A stretch of DNA of 64,000 nt from Vibrio penaeicida (GTDB taxonomy: Bacteria > Pseudomonadota > Gammaproteobacteria > Enterobacterales > Vibrionaceae), in assembly GCF_030689305.1 (NCBI RefSeq), contig NZ_JAUYVM010000004.1:1-64000 (forward strand), given 5' to 3'. The notes under the pieces were generated by a model that was not told the DNA's origin, did not search any database, and saw only the letters and a program-made list of their open reading frames with translations. A program made the position numbers and the translations under genes. The first letter of the stretch is position 1. Each line of letters opens with the position of its first letter. Shown here one piece after another: positions 28,612-38,214 of this stretch.

Positions 28612-29048
28612 GATTTTATTCCTTGTTGTTGAATTCAGGAACATCTTACAAAAGTGGGGTGACAGAATCTGTCAGTACAATAAAAAAGCAAATGAAAATG
28701 AAATGTTGCTATTTTACTGTTAATTCTGTGTCAGAGTTGTGCAAACTAAACCTTTGTTTTAGATGGTAACTTTAGGATATTAGTCTGTGTTCCGAGTAGA
28801 ATTCCGAGATAATATGGATGTTGATATAGATCAATAGCGACTTTCTTCTGATGGAAAATTTAGTTGCTGCTACAAAATATGACTCACCTTGTTGCATAAA
28901 ATTAACATGTGTTTGCGAGTCATTGTTCAAATTAGATCTTTTATAGGTGCCGAATTCGTTAGTCCAATCTATGGTTATTTTGCAACGCATTCTAAGTTTT
29001 GATGCGTTGAGCAGTTTGATCTTTCTAATAGATTTTAAGGATAAAGAG
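28612..29048. other. Promoter region between the ABM gene and the chitinase
   Basis: 437 bases, strongly AT-rich in the middle. It must hold the divergent promoters of the ABM-WYL genes and the chitinase. I found no convincing CRP box, ChiS-type motif or small ORF by eye. Confidence 0.3.
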
Positions 29049-31484
29049 ATGAATCATTCGCACCAAATTAGTGAGAAAAAGGGTCTTTTCTCATTAAGCA
29101 CTATCGCTGCTTCATGCATGTTGGCATTAAGCGCATTTTCTGCCCCAGCGGCGGCTGTAACACCAGTAGATCACGAAGCTTGTCGTCCAGACGGCCTTTA
29201 TCAAACTCCTGGTGTCACCGTCCCATATTGTACAATTTACGACCAAGAAGGTCGTGAAAAAATGGGTATGGATCACCCAAGACGACTTATTGGTTACTTC
29301 ACTAGCTGGCGTGCTGGTGATGACCCACAAGCACAATACCTAGTTAAAGATATTCCATGGGAGCAATTGACCCATATTAACTATGCATTTGTGAGCATCG
29401 GATCCGACGGTAAAGTTAATGTTGGTGATGTTAACGATCCAAACAACGCAGCAGTTGGTAAAACATGGCCAGGTGTTGAAGTTGATCCTGCGTTGGGCTT
29501 TAAAGGTCACTTCGGTGCACTTGCTACTGCAAAACAAAAACACGGCGTAAAAACGTTGATCTCCATCGGCGGTTGGGCCGAAACGGGTGGTCACTTTGGT
29601 GCTGATGGTACGCGTGTAGCAGACGGTGGCTTCTACACAATGACAACCAATGCCGATGGTTCTATCAACCATGCGGGCATCGAAAAGTTCGCAGCATCTG
29701 CTGTGGAAATGATGCGTAAGTACAAGTTTGATGGCTTGGATATCGATTACGAATACCCAACATCAATGGCTGGTGCTGGTAACCCAGACGATAAAGCGTT
29801 CATGGAACCTCGTCGCCAATACCTATGGGCATCGTATCAAGAATTGATGAAAGTGCTTCGTCAGAAAGTGGATGCAGCGTCTGCACAAGATGGTAACCAC
29901 TACATGCTGACAATTGCAGCGCCTTCTTCAGGTTACCTGCTTCGTGGTATGGAAACGTTTGACGTTACTAAGTATCTCGATTACGTAAACATCATGTCTT
30001 ACGACTTGCACGGTGCATGGAACGACCACGTAGGTCATAACGCTGCGTTGTACGACACAGGTAAAGATTCTGAGCTAGCGCAGTGGAATGTATACGGTAC
30101 AGCGGCATACGGTGGTATCGGTTACCTCAACACTGACTGGGCTTACCACTACTTCCGTGGTTCTATGCCTGCTGGTCGTATTAACATCGGTGTTCCATAC
30201 TACTCTCGTGGTTGGCAGGGTGTTAATGGAGGAGAAAACGGTCTTTGGGGACGCGCTCCACTTCCTAACCAAAACGAGTGTCTTCCAGGCACTGGTGAAG
30301 GTGAGAAAAACAACTGTGGTTACGGTGCGACTGGTGTAGACAACATGTGGCACGATACCGATCCTAAGACCAAAAAAGAAATGGGTGCGGGTTCTAACCC
30401 AATCTGGCATGCGAAGAACCTTGAGAAAGGTATTTACGGTTCATACGCAGAAGCTTACAAGCTAGACCCTGTTAACAACCCAGACCACAAATTAGTGGGC
30501 AACTACGTTCGTCACTACGACAGTGTGGCAGTGGCACCTTGGCTATGGAACGCACAGAAGAGCGTATTCCTTTCTATCGAAGACAAAGACTCTATCAATG
30601 TGAAAGCGGATTACGTCATCGATAAAGAGATCGGCGGTATTATGTTCTGGGAACTGGCGGGTGACTACAACTGTTACGTGCTAGATGCTCAAGGAAACCG
30701 CACAACGGTTGATGCAACTGAACAAGCTTGTACGACTGGCAACGGTGAGTACCACATGGGTAACACCATGACCAAAGCGATGTACGACAAGTTCCAAGCG
30801 GCAACACCATATGGAAACAAAGTGGGTGTTCTACCTACACCAACTGAAGCGGTTGATATTGCTGTAAGTGTTGGTGGCTTTAAAGTGGGTGATCAAAACT
30901 ACCCTATCAACCCTAAAGTCACGTTTACAAACAACACAGGTACTGAATTACCTGGCGGAACTGAATTCCAGTTCGATATCCCAGTATCAGCTCCGGATAA
31001 CGCGAAAGACCAATCTGGTGGCGGTCTGAAAGTTATTGCTTCTGGTCACACTCGTGCGAACAATATTGGTGGCCTAGACGGACCAATGCACCGCGTATCT
31101 TTCTCTCTTCCAAACTGGAAAGCACTACCTGCTGGCGGTACTTACGAGCTTGATATGGTTTACTACCTACCAATCTCTGGTCCTGCTAACTACAGTGTGA
31201 AAGTAAATGGTAAAGAGTACGCGTTCAAGTTTGAGCAGCCTAACCTACCAATTGGCGACCTAGTTGGTGGCGGTGATCCAGGTGGTCCTGGCGACGGTAC
31301 TTGTAGCACGACAGGTATCAACGTTTACCCTAACTGGCCTCAAACTGATTGGGCGGGTAACCCAAGCCATGCAACAGGTGGTGACCAAATGGTTCACAAC
31401 AACGTTGTTTACAAAGCAAACTGGTACACAACATCTGTACCAGGAAGCGATGGCAGCTGGACTAAAGTGTGTGCAGTAAAGTAA
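29049..31484 (+). CDS. chiA: Secreted GH18 chitinase with ChiC and chitin-binding modules
   Basis: An endochitinase hydrolysing beta-1,4-GlcNAc chains. I start at 29049 ([10 protein letters not shown], 811 residues) behind GGATAAAGAG; the frame is open about 100 bases upstream. Long signal peptide about 1-36 (to PAAA). The GH18 domain about 80-560 has the DxxDxDxE motif with Asp228, Asp231, Asp233 and acid Glu235. A ChiC-like beta domain spans about 610-730. A Gly/Pro linker ([11 protein letters not shown]) leads to a C-terminal CBM5/12-like module with its typical Trp residues and terminal Cys. Single gene with a terminator. Symbol assigned by family; Vibrio carries several chitinases. Confidence 0.92.
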   Translation: MNHSHQISEKKGLFSLSTIAASCMLALSAFSAPAAAVTPVDHEACRPDGLYQTPGVTVPYCTIYDQEGREKMGMDHPRRLIGYFTSWRAGDDPQAQYLVKDIPWEQLTHINYAFVSIGSDGKVNVGDVNDPNNAAVGKTWPGVEVDPALGFKGHFGALATAKQKHGVKTLISIGGWAETGGHFGADGTRVADGGFYTMTTNADGSINHAGIEKFAASAVEMMRKYKFDGLDIDYEYPTSMAGAGNPDDKAFMEPRRQYLWASYQELMKVLRQKVDAASAQDGNHYMLTIAAPSSGYLLRGMETFDVTKYLDYVNIMSYDLHGAWNDHVGHNAALYDTGKDSELAQWNVYGTAAYGGIGYLNTDWAYHYFRGSMPAGRINIGVPYYSRGWQGVNGGENGLWGRAPLPNQNECLPGTGEGEKNNCGYGATGVDNMWHDTDPKTKKEMGAGSNPIWHAKNLEKGIYGSYAEAYKLDPVNNPDHKLVGNYVRHYDSVAVAPWLWNAQKSVFLSIEDKDSINVKADYVIDKEIGGIMFWELAGDYNCYVLDAQGNRTTVDATEQACTTGNGEYHMGNTMTKAMYDKFQAATPYGNKVGVLPTPTEAVDIAVSVGGFKVGDQNYPINPKVTFTNNTGTELPGGTEFQFDIPVSAPDNAKDQSGGGLKVIASGHTRANNIGGLDGPMHRVSFSLPNWKALPAGGTYELDMVYYLPISGPANYSVKVNGKEYAFKFEQPNLPIGDLVGGGDPGGPGDGTCSTTGINVYPNWPQTDWAGNPSHATGGDQMVHNNVVYKANWYTTSVPGSDGSWTKVCAVK

Positions 31485-31510
31485 TTTGATACTGATCCAC
31501 AAATATATAA

Positions 31511-31540
31511 ATGCGAGTGTTCTTACACTCGCATTTTTTT
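31511..31540 (+). terminator. Terminator after the chitinase
   Basis: Stem ATGCGAGTGT with loop TCTT and ACACTCGCAT, followed by seven T. Confidence 0.9.
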
Positions 31541-31630
31541 CACATGCGTTCCAATGCCCAAAATAGAGGCTATGATTAAAAAACACTCAGTTGAGGTTGG
31601 CAACCTAAAAACTCACTTCAAGGAAATATC

Positions 31631-32122
31631 GTGATTGTTAGAAGAGCAGAGCGCAAAGACAAAGAAGAGTGGGCGATACTAAGAAATGAACTATGGCCCG
31701 ATGAATTATCAGCGCACAAATTGGATATAGAATCTTTTTTTGATCTTACTAGTGTTCAAATTGTTGAGGTCTTCGTATTAGATAATGAAGAAGATAAGAT
31801 CGTCGGATTTATTGAATTAAACATCCGAAGCCATGCTGAAGGAGTTGATGTTAGAGGTGTCCCTTATATTGAGGGGTGGTTTATTGAACGGGATTATCGA
31901 GGAACAGGTTTTGGTAAAAAGCTATTGAGGCAAGCGGAAGGCTGGGCACGACGCCAAGGTTTTGATTGGCTAGCAAGCGATTCAGATATTAATAACCTCG
32001 CCAGTATCGCCTGTCATAACGCCGTTGGCTTTAAAGAGATGGCACGAAACGTATGCTTTGCAAAGAACCTAAGAGCACATCAACTATCAAGCGTGGATGA
32101 ATCAAAGACAAACAGTGAATAG
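31631..32122 (+). CDS. GNAT acetyltransferase resembling aminoglycoside 6'-N-acetyltransferase
   Basis: A 163-residue GNAT protein. It has LRNELWPD near the N-terminus, EGWFIERDYRGTGFGKKLL (acetyl-CoA loop RGTGFG at about 97) and ASDSDINNLASIACHNAVGF, a combination typical of AAC(6') enzymes. The start is GTG with AAGGA upstream. It is chromosomal, without an attC site or mobile element beside it, so it is probably intrinsic and may have a housekeeping substrate. Convergent with the diguanylate cyclase gene, 31 bases apart. Confidence 0.78.
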   Translation: MIVRRAERKDKEEWAILRNELWPDELSAHKLDIESFFDLTSVQIVEVFVLDNEEDKIVGFIELNIRSHAEGVDVRGVPYIEGWFIERDYRGTGFGKKLLRQAEGWARRQGFDWLASDSDINNLASIACHNAVGFKEMARNVCFAKNLRAHQLSSVDESKTNSE

Positions 32123-32153
32123 TAGAAAGGGGGAGAAAATTCAATCAAGGAGG

Positions 32154-33620
32154 CTAGCTCGTGCGCTTTTTAAAGCCTTCGGAGTCGACAACTTGGTTTC
32201 TACCGTGTTGCTTGGCAAAGTAAAGGTATTCGTCGGCAGAGTTTATCGCACACTCCAAAGGTTTTTCTAGTAAGTGACCAGAAAGTGTAATAACACCAAG
32301 GCTGACAGTTAGCCTAATGTTGTGATTATAATTAATTACAACTATTCTTTCTATTTCTTGTCTTATCCGTTCAGCGATTTCTTTGGCTAGCTCTAATGAC
32401 GAATTAGGTAGAGCAATAGCAAATTCTTCACCTCCGAGTCGACCAAGAATATCCGCATCTCTCGTTACTTCACCAATTTTCGACACAACAGCAACAAGAA
32501 CCTCATCGCCCGCGGCATGACCATATGTATCATTGATTTTTTTGAAGAAGTCGATATCCAAAATGATGAGCGAAAGAGGACGGTTGATACGGATACATGT
32601 AGAAATGGCTCGCTCTGTATAATCATTGAAACTGCGTCGGTTGAGTGCGCCTGTCAATGGATCGGTTGAAGCAAGGACACGCAATTTCTTTTCCAGTTGT
32701 TTGCGATCGCTAATGTCAGAAATAGACATAATTATTAAAAGCTGGTCATCAAACATGAGTGTACTCAGTGCTATTTCTGCTTGCATTAGATTGCCAGAAG
32801 GTAGCGAAATGGCTATATCTAATCTTCGGCTACATTCCTCCTCTTCGCATTTTAGGACATCAATAACATGCGCTCGCAGAGAAGTTCGGTGTTTTATCGC
32901 AACAAGCTCTGTTGGGTTTTTACCAAGAAACTCGTTCTTAGGTTTCTGAAAGACAGTACTTATATACTGATTTACCATGATGATTTCTTGTTTCGGATTG
33001 CATATCACAATGCCTGTTGGTGCCGCGTTTACCAGCCCTTGAAGCTGTTTCTGAGCTTTTTGAATTTGCTCCATTCGTTGCTTTTGAAGCATTTCAAGTT
33101 GTTTGGTTAATGATATATCACGTAACACCAGTAACCAGCGAGTATGGCTAATCGGTGTGATTCGTGCTTTTACTTGATAGTGTGTTTCATGAGCATAAAG
33201 ATTTAATTCAGCCGCCCTACCACTTTTGGATTCGTAATTTTTTAGGAAGTTTTTCAGTTCTGGAGAGTTAATGACAATGTCTAACTCTTCTATGGTTTTA
33301 AAATTTTCTTCAGAGTCAATAAATGGTGGGCTGAAATTACCAGAGCGAATATCCCGAACAAGCCCCTCTTTATCTATCCAAAAGCTCATGTCTGGTAGTG
33401 CATCCAGTATCAAGCTAAGGGTTTGGTTCCTGTTGGTTAATTCTGTACAGCTAAGATCGAGTGTTCTTTCGGTCATCGTTAGCTGCTCTGCCATCGATTG
33501 ATAGCCTTGATCAACCATTTCTATAAACGTGTTGACTTGATCAGCGTCGAAGGTTTCCCCTTCTTTTGGCACTCCATTTGGGAAAGCTTTGCGCAGTTGA
33601 CGTTTGAGAAGTCGGTGCAT
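32154..33620 (-). CDS. PAS-domain diguanylate cyclase
   Basis: A 488-residue cytosolic protein. A helical N-terminus about 1-70 is followed by PAS-type regions about 70-170 and 195-305, then a GGDEF domain from about 320. The active motif is GGEEF at 396-400, and the inhibitory RxxD site (RDAD 387-390) stands five residues before it, so c-di-GMP synthesis with product inhibition is likely. It starts one base after the FIST gene stop, so the two are translationally coupled. Confidence 0.9.
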   Translation of the reverse strand: MHRLLKRQLRKAFPNGVPKEGETFDADQVNTFIEMVDQGYQSMAEQLTMTERTLDLSCTELTNRNQTLSLILDALPDMSFWIDKEGLVRDIRSGNFSPPFIDSEENFKTIEELDIVINSPELKNFLKNYESKSGRAAELNLYAHETHYQVKARITPISHTRWLLVLRDISLTKQLEMLQKQRMEQIQKAQKQLQGLVNAAPTGIVICNPKQEIIMVNQYISTVFQKPKNEFLGKNPTELVAIKHRTSLRAHVIDVLKCEEEECSRRLDIAISLPSGNLMQAEIALSTLMFDDQLLIIMSISDISDRKQLEKKLRVLASTDPLTGALNRRSFNDYTERAISTCIRINRPLSLIILDIDFFKKINDTYGHAAGDEVLVAVVSKIGEVTRDADILGRLGGEEFAIALPNSSLELAKEIAERIRQEIERIVVINYNHNIRLTVSLGVITLSGHLLEKPLECAINSADEYLYFAKQHGRNQVVDSEGFKKRTS

Positions 33621-33621
33621 A

Positions 33622-34758
33622 TCAAGTTTCCGAAAATGCAGTAATAGTCATAGTTTGGTTGTGTAACTCTGATGGATAGTGCCTGTCATAAGGAGCGATT
33701 TCTCCGTAAGAATAAAATCCACAAAGTAAGGTTGATGGACCAAGCTCGTCTTTTACTGCTTCCACTTCATCTTCGACAAGTTGTTTCAAAAGAATTTTTC
33801 GCCCAACACAGCTGATTAAGATGGCAAATTGTGGGGAGTCGTTCATATCCTGTCGACACACTTCGGCAGCGGTTTGCGCACCTTCTATAAGCGTTTCAAC
33901 ATTTGCTCGCATCAACATGGCGGTTGCACCTGAGGGTACGTTACCGGCAAATGTAATTGAGCCCGACGTTTCATCAATGCTGAGTAGTGTGCGCACAAGT
34001 TTCGTTGATTTACTGGGGTCGCTTATCTCTAACGGAAATCTGAGCCCACTAGCAGGTAAGGTGGAAGCGAGTTCGCCTAAGTAGCTCTTGTATATGTCTA
34101 GGGCGTTCTCGTCGTCTAATTCATAAAGTGTGTTTTCTTCGGAGTGTGTGATTTTTCTTTCTAAACCAAATGGACTCCAACCACCGCGCGAGCCATAGCT
34201 CACGGAAATTGATTCGCCATAGAAGCCGATAGCAACGATCTGTTTTTCTGCTACATCATCTTGGTAGAGTACGTAGGTCTTGTCGAAGGATTCGTTGTCA
34301 CCAGCAAGCCCTCCTGTAACCTTAATGTGCTCGGGGACAGCGCACTCAAACCCCTCAGTTAGCATACATCCATTCACATGTAGCCCATCGCTGAGCACTA
34401 AAATATGCTTCAAATCGGGCGTTTCCATTAGCTGTTTCACCATTTGGACCCCAATGTCTTTTTGGTTAATTTCTTCGTCTGGCATTTTCAGACGCAGCAT
34501 ACGTATGGGGGTTTTCTCAAAACAAATTACGGTTACCACTAGCGCGTCATCGTGTACTCGAATCCCAGAAACTTCACCTGCAGTCGAGCAGCCTGTCAGT
34601 AGGGCATCTGGCAAGTAATTGCGTAATTGTTTAATGGCATCTTTTTCACTATTGATTGAGCCGAATAATAAAACCAAAGTGTTGTCACTATTAAGCTGCT
34701 TTATATCTTCTGCATTTTGCCAATGCTTTCCGTCCCATACAGACTGAAGTGTTTTCAT
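33622..34758 (-). CDS. FIST-domain sensory protein
   Basis: A 378-residue soluble protein with FIST_N (about 25-215) and FIST_C (about 220-360) domains. Signature stretches are LLTGCSTAGEVSG, GGLAGDNESF and CVGRKILLKQ. FIST domains are thought to bind small ligands such as amino acids and are often encoded beside signalling enzymes. Here the stop is one base from the start of a diguanylate cyclase, so it probably regulates c-di-GMP output. The ligand is unknown. Confidence 0.88.
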   Translation of the reverse strand: MKTLQSVWDGKHWQNAEDIKQLNSDNTLVLLFGSINSEKDAIKQLRNYLPDALLTGCSTAGEVSGIRVHDDALVVTVICFEKTPIRMLRLKMPDEEINQKDIGVQMVKQLMETPDLKHILVLSDGLHVNGCMLTEGFECAVPEHIKVTGGLAGDNESFDKTYVLYQDDVAEKQIVAIGFYGESISVSYGSRGGWSPFGLERKITHSEENTLYELDDENALDIYKSYLGELASTLPASGLRFPLEISDPSKSTKLVRTLLSIDETSGSITFAGNVPSGATAMLMRANVETLIEGAQTAAEVCRQDMNDSPQFAILISCVGRKILLKQLVEDEVEAVKDELGPSTLLCGFYSYGEIAPYDRHYPSELHNQTMTITAFSET

Positions 34759-35005
34759 TCTAATGACCTAATTCTTTATACCCACTTTAAATTTAGTGTG
34801 TTTTGCTGCTATTTCAAGTTATTAGAAAGGATGATTTGATTAAAATTCAAATAGTTAATTAAAGTAGAGTGTTTTTGGAGAGCCACTATCTATTTGTTTT
34901 CAAACATGAATAATGAAATCAATTATTGAGATAGTTAGCTGAATTAACGTTTAGGCGGTATTGGAAAGAAACAGCAGAAAAAATAATGCTACTTTTTTGG
35001 TTAGC

Positions 35006-35743
35006 TTATTCAGTAAGTAGTTGAGCTAATAAGCCTAGGTTTAGGGATTGGGCATTTTCTAATTCGGTAAAATCTAGATATTCATTTCCTATAACATCAA
35101 ATCGCATGAGATCGATAGCTTCGGCATCGTATTCGGGATGCGTAGAGCTTAAGATATACCGACCTTTCCCAAATTTTCCTTTGATCACGGCAGCAGGAGT
35201 ATTCGGTAGATCAGCGAATGTTGCTAAAATATCAACATCTTCGTCTGGCTTAGCTTTGAATAGGCTACCGCCCATATAGAGGGAAGATTGGAGTAGGGTG
35301 TTTGACCCTTGAAGGACATTCAAAGAAACAACATTAGGTTTTGTGTTGTTAAAATTATCTCCCGCGCCAAAACACTCAATGGGACCTTCAGCCGTACCAT
35401 TAAAAAACGCGAGTTCGTTTGAGGTTTCAATTTCAAATGGTGAATTTTTTGCCCAAAGAGTACGCGCGCACGCCATATAGGCACCAGCACATATTCCAAG
35501 ATAAAAACCCCCATTTGCAACGTAATCTTTAATTAACGTGTTGGCTTTACCATTTAACTTCGCCGATTTGTAACGACTTGCGCCACCAGGCATAACGAAG
35601 AGGTCGATATCTTGGCTCAAAGCCCCTTCAAGAATTTCATTGGCATTAACGAAAAAAACGTTCTGTTTGCCACGAAGTTTTGCCAACGCATAATACAGAA
35701 TATGGTTGTTTGAAACGTTGTCGGTATAAATTAGAGTTTTCAC
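35006..35743 (-). CDS. Stand-alone BPL_N domain protein (class I amidotransferase-like)
   Basis: A 245-residue protein related to the N-terminal domain of eukaryotic-type biotin-protein ligases. It has the nucleophile elbow GICAGAYMA (Cys at about 84), VMPGGASRYK and a late STHPEYD that may give the catalytic His/Glu. No ligase domain is attached. It is last in the bioM-bioN-bioY cluster, 73 bases after bioY, which supports a role in biotin uptake or processing. The reaction is unknown. Shine-Dalgarno AAGGAA. Confidence 0.82.
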   Translation of the reverse strand: MKTLIYTDNVSNNHILYYALAKLRGKQNVFFVNANEILEGALSQDIDLFVMPGGASRYKSAKLNGKANTLIKDYVANGGFYLGICAGAYMACARTLWAKNSPFEIETSNELAFFNGTAEGPIECFGAGDNFNNTKPNVVSLNVLQGSNTLLQSSLYMGGSLFKAKPDEDVDILATFADLPNTPAAVIKGKFGKGRYILSSTHPEYDAEAIDLMRFDVIGNEYLDFTELENAQSLNLGLLAQLLTE

Positions 35744-35816
35744 AATCGTTCCTTCTTCGCGGCAAACTTTTTTACATACAAGATATTTATATACAAGACT
35801 GGCTAAATTAGGGAAT

Positions 35817-36365
35817 CTATGCCGCTCTTGATAGCAAACTCGCAGGTCGCGCTTTTGCGATTGCCGATGTCAATAGACCAGCAATAATAGCCTTTATGAT
35901 GTCTCCTGGAATAAACGCGGTAACAAGAGCCGCGGACTCAAGAAGCGTTTTCTTAAGAACGATTGCCATACCGGCAATGCCAAATACATACATCACGATA
36001 ATTCCGCCAATCATAGACGCAACACTGGCTATAAGGGTTAGGTTACCGTTACGCCACTTTTCTACTATAAATCCTGTTACAAACGCAGCAATTGGCCAAC
36101 CAATCAAGAAACCGCCAGTAGCACCGAAGAAGAGTCCGATTCCACCACGACCACCTGACAATAGAGGAAGACCAATAGCGACAAGCAACAAGAACAGAAG
36201 TACGGCTAATCCACCACGTTTTGCACCCAAGATAGTGCCACAAAGCATAATGCCTAGACTTTGTGCGGTGACGGGGACGCCAAATGCCAACGTAATTTTG
36301 GGGATCAAGCCAAGGGCGGCTATCAAACCCGCAAAAAGAGCGGTATAAGCAATGTTCTTTTCCAT
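35817..36365 (-). CDS. bioY: Biotin ECF transporter S component
   Basis: A 182-residue membrane protein with six hydrophobic segments. The family stretch LGIMLCGTILGAKRGGLAVLLFLL and the later RGGIGLFFGATGGFLIGWP match BioY, the biotin-binding S component. It starts directly after the bioN stop, so they are coupled. With BioM and BioN it forms a complete BioMNY importer. Confidence 0.93.
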   Translation of the reverse strand: MEKNIAYTALFAGLIAALGLIPKITLAFGVPVTAQSLGIMLCGTILGAKRGGLAVLLFLLLVAIGLPLLSGGRGGIGLFFGATGGFLIGWPIAAFVTGFIVEKWRNGNLTLIASVASMIGGIIVMYVFGIAGMAIVLKKTLLESAALVTAFIPGDIIKAIIAGLLTSAIAKARPASLLSRAA

Positions 36366-36980
36366 TTATTTTTTCTCCAGATTAGTAGTGCCACCGCGAG
36401 CTCTGAGAGCTTCGGCAACGTGGTCCGCATCGTCCAGTGCAAGAACGGTAAAAGGTAAAATAATGCGCCAGCCAGATCGTTTGGTAGAACGAGCTCGCCA
36501 AGCGAAAGTCAGGCTTTGGCTTTTAGAAATCAAAACGGGGGTCATGCGAATAACTAACGCGATAGCAAGTTCTAAGGCTCGAGTGCTTAAGCCTAAACGC
36601 CTATATGGGCGCGCTAAGAAATGCACCACATCGATCATATCGGACAGTCGTGTTGTCATCGTCACCAAGTTTGCAAGTGCGACGGCAGATAACATTCGAA
36701 CAACGATAACCGCACCAAGTTGGTATTCCTCTGTCCATGTATGCCATGCAAGTACAATAGCGACGAATGGCCATAAAATTTTTAGCTGCCGACAACCGTG
36801 TAGAAAAAACACTTTGCCCGGCAACGCATAAAGGACGATAACTAGAGCAAGAAAAACACCATGTAAGAGGATACTTTCCACAAAAAATAAACTGATTGTG
36901 ACAACACCGAGTAGAGCAAGCTTTAGCCCAGCACTCCAGTTATGTGCTCTCGTTTCAATTGGTGAGGTTAGAGATATCAT
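36366..36980 (-). CDS. bioN: ECF transporter T component
   Basis: A 204-residue transmembrane coupling protein. It has four to five hydrophobic segments and the two coupling-helix Ala-Arg-Gly motifs typical of EcfT (the second is LRARGG near residue 195). It overlaps bioM by 26 bases and abuts bioY, indicating a tight operon. It links the ATPase to BioY for biotin uptake. Confidence 0.9.
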   Translation of the reverse strand: MISLTSPIETRAHNWSAGLKLALLGVVTISLFFVESILLHGVFLALVIVLYALPGKVFFLHGCRQLKILWPFVAIVLAWHTWTEEYQLGAVIVVRMLSAVALANLVTMTTRLSDMIDVVHFLARPYRRLGLSTRALELAIALVIRMTPVLISKSQSLTFAWRARSTKRSGWRIILPFTVLALDDADHVAEALRARGGTTNLEKK

Positions 36981-37716
36981 CGCTGTCTCCCAATCGGTTC
37001 ATTTCAGCAAGGTAGTTTGGCAACACTACGGCAGGCGTACCCACTTCCTCAATTTGCCCAGATTCTAACCATAAAATTTGATCATAATGTTCGATATCAG
37101 CGGGATCGTGGCTGATATGAACCAAGCACCCATCGAAGGAATCTAAGTACCGCTGAAGTTGTCGTTTTGTGGGAATATCTAACCCTGCAAACGGTTCATC
37201 CAAGATAATAAGTTTGGGCTGCATAGCGACAATAGACATTAGGCAAACCAAGTGCTTTTGACCTTGTGATAGAGAGGCGGTATGAACATCTTGCCAGTGA
37301 GTTTTGCCAAATTTAGTCAAAATGTTTAAAGCATTCGATTTTGCTTCAACCTTACTTTGTCCCTGCTGTCTTAGACCAAAAACAAGTTCCTCAATAACAG
37401 TGGGAAATATGATTTGATGATCAGGATTTTGAAATAGGATGCCAATTTGTGCGACAGCCGCACCTCTATTCTTGTAGGGATCTATACCTGCCACTTGCAA
37501 TTTACCAGACTGTATTTCGATCAAGCCGGATAAAACACGTGATAGGGTCGATTTTCCTGAGCCATTGCGACCAATTATTCCCAGGCGGCGAGACTTGGTT
37601 TCAAAAGACATGTTCTTAAGGACTCGGTTACCTTCTATATCTAGGCACACGCTCTGCATCTCAATTAATGAATTCTGAGCAGCATTTGTTGATATTTTGT
37701 CGTCTGAACTTGTCAT
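36955..37716 (-). CDS. bioM: ECF transporter ATP-binding component
   Basis: A 253-residue ABC ATPase. Walker A GRNGSGKST, a Q loop near ILFQNPDHQ, signature LSQGQKH (variant of LSGGQ) and Walker B LIILDEPF are all present. It leads the bioM-bioN-bioY-BPL_N operon. A 17-bp inverted repeat CGCTAATTGAGTTAGCG lies upstream at 37751-37767; it does not match the BirA pattern I know. A MITE-like element lies further upstream. Confidence 0.92.
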   Translation of the reverse strand: MTSSDDKISTNAAQNSLIEMQSVCLDIEGNRVLKNMSFETKSRRLGIIGRNGSGKSTLSRVLSGLIEIQSGKLQVAGIDPYKNRGAAVAQIGILFQNPDHQIIFPTVIEELVFGLRQQGQSKVEAKSNALNILTKFGKTHWQDVHTASLSQGQKHLVCLMSIVAMQPKLIILDEPFAGLDIPTKRQLQRYLDSFDGCLVHISHDPADIEHYDQILWLESGQIEEVGTPAVVLPNYLAEMNRLGDSDDISNLTN

Positions 37717-37852
37717 GTTTTTATTCGTGTCTAGGTGAATTGCAACCTAACGCTAATTGAGTTAGCGATGATTTGTGACGCGCATACTATCAACTTGAAT
37801 TTGCAGGGTAAACCACCAATAGATTGTGGAGACTATATTAGAGGTGAGTAAG

Positions 37853-38049
37853 TAACCTGAACTCGGGATAACAACTTGCTTTCTAATGGCTCTTTTCACC
37901 TAATACTGCGTTGAACCCTCTCCCAATAACCCGTTATTGATTCGTGGTTTCGCCTTGTCTTAAGTGAAAATTTCTCATTAGAATGTATCGAGATAAAATT
38001 TTCAATTATTTTAAAGGGTTAGCTAACCTCTTATCCCGAGTTCAGGTTA
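37853..38049. mobile_element. MITE-like element, 197 bp
   Basis: Perfect 19-bp terminal inverted repeats TAACCTGAACTCGGGATAA at 37853-37871 and its complement at 38031-38049, flanked on both sides by the 6-bp direct repeat AGTAAG (37847-37852 and 38050-38055), a clean target duplication. No ORF inside. A perfect palindrome GGTTAGCTAACC lies at 38017-38028. It sits in the shared promoter region of divergent bioM and the AraC gene. The parent transposase family is not identified. Confidence 0.85.
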
Positions 38050-38095
38050 AGTAAGTTGGTCGTGTGATTTTCAAGCGAGGTTTGGGTGGCAAGTG

Positions 38096-38140
38096 CAAGA
38101 ATACCGCTCGACACAAGAATACCTCCCAACACAAGAATTC
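38096..38140 (+). repeat. 18-bp iterated repeats before the AraC gene
   Basis: Units start at 38096, 38114 and 38132 with exact 18-bp spacing: CAAGAATACCGCTCGACA, CAAGAATACCTCCCAACA and a partial CAAGAATTC. They lie 75-119 bases before the AraC start. Direct repeats of this kind suit AraC-family binding. Confidence 0.6.
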
Positions 38141-38214
38141 AATGGTGATTTGGTGGGCTAGGTCGGTATAATGATATCTATCTCCCAAAAGACAGTATGA
38201 GTGCGTAGCAAAAG

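Noticed and set aside
37740..37790. BirA operator before bioM
   Set aside because: A short inverted repeat CGCTAATTGAGTTAGCG exists, but it does not match the long-spaced BirA half-sites.
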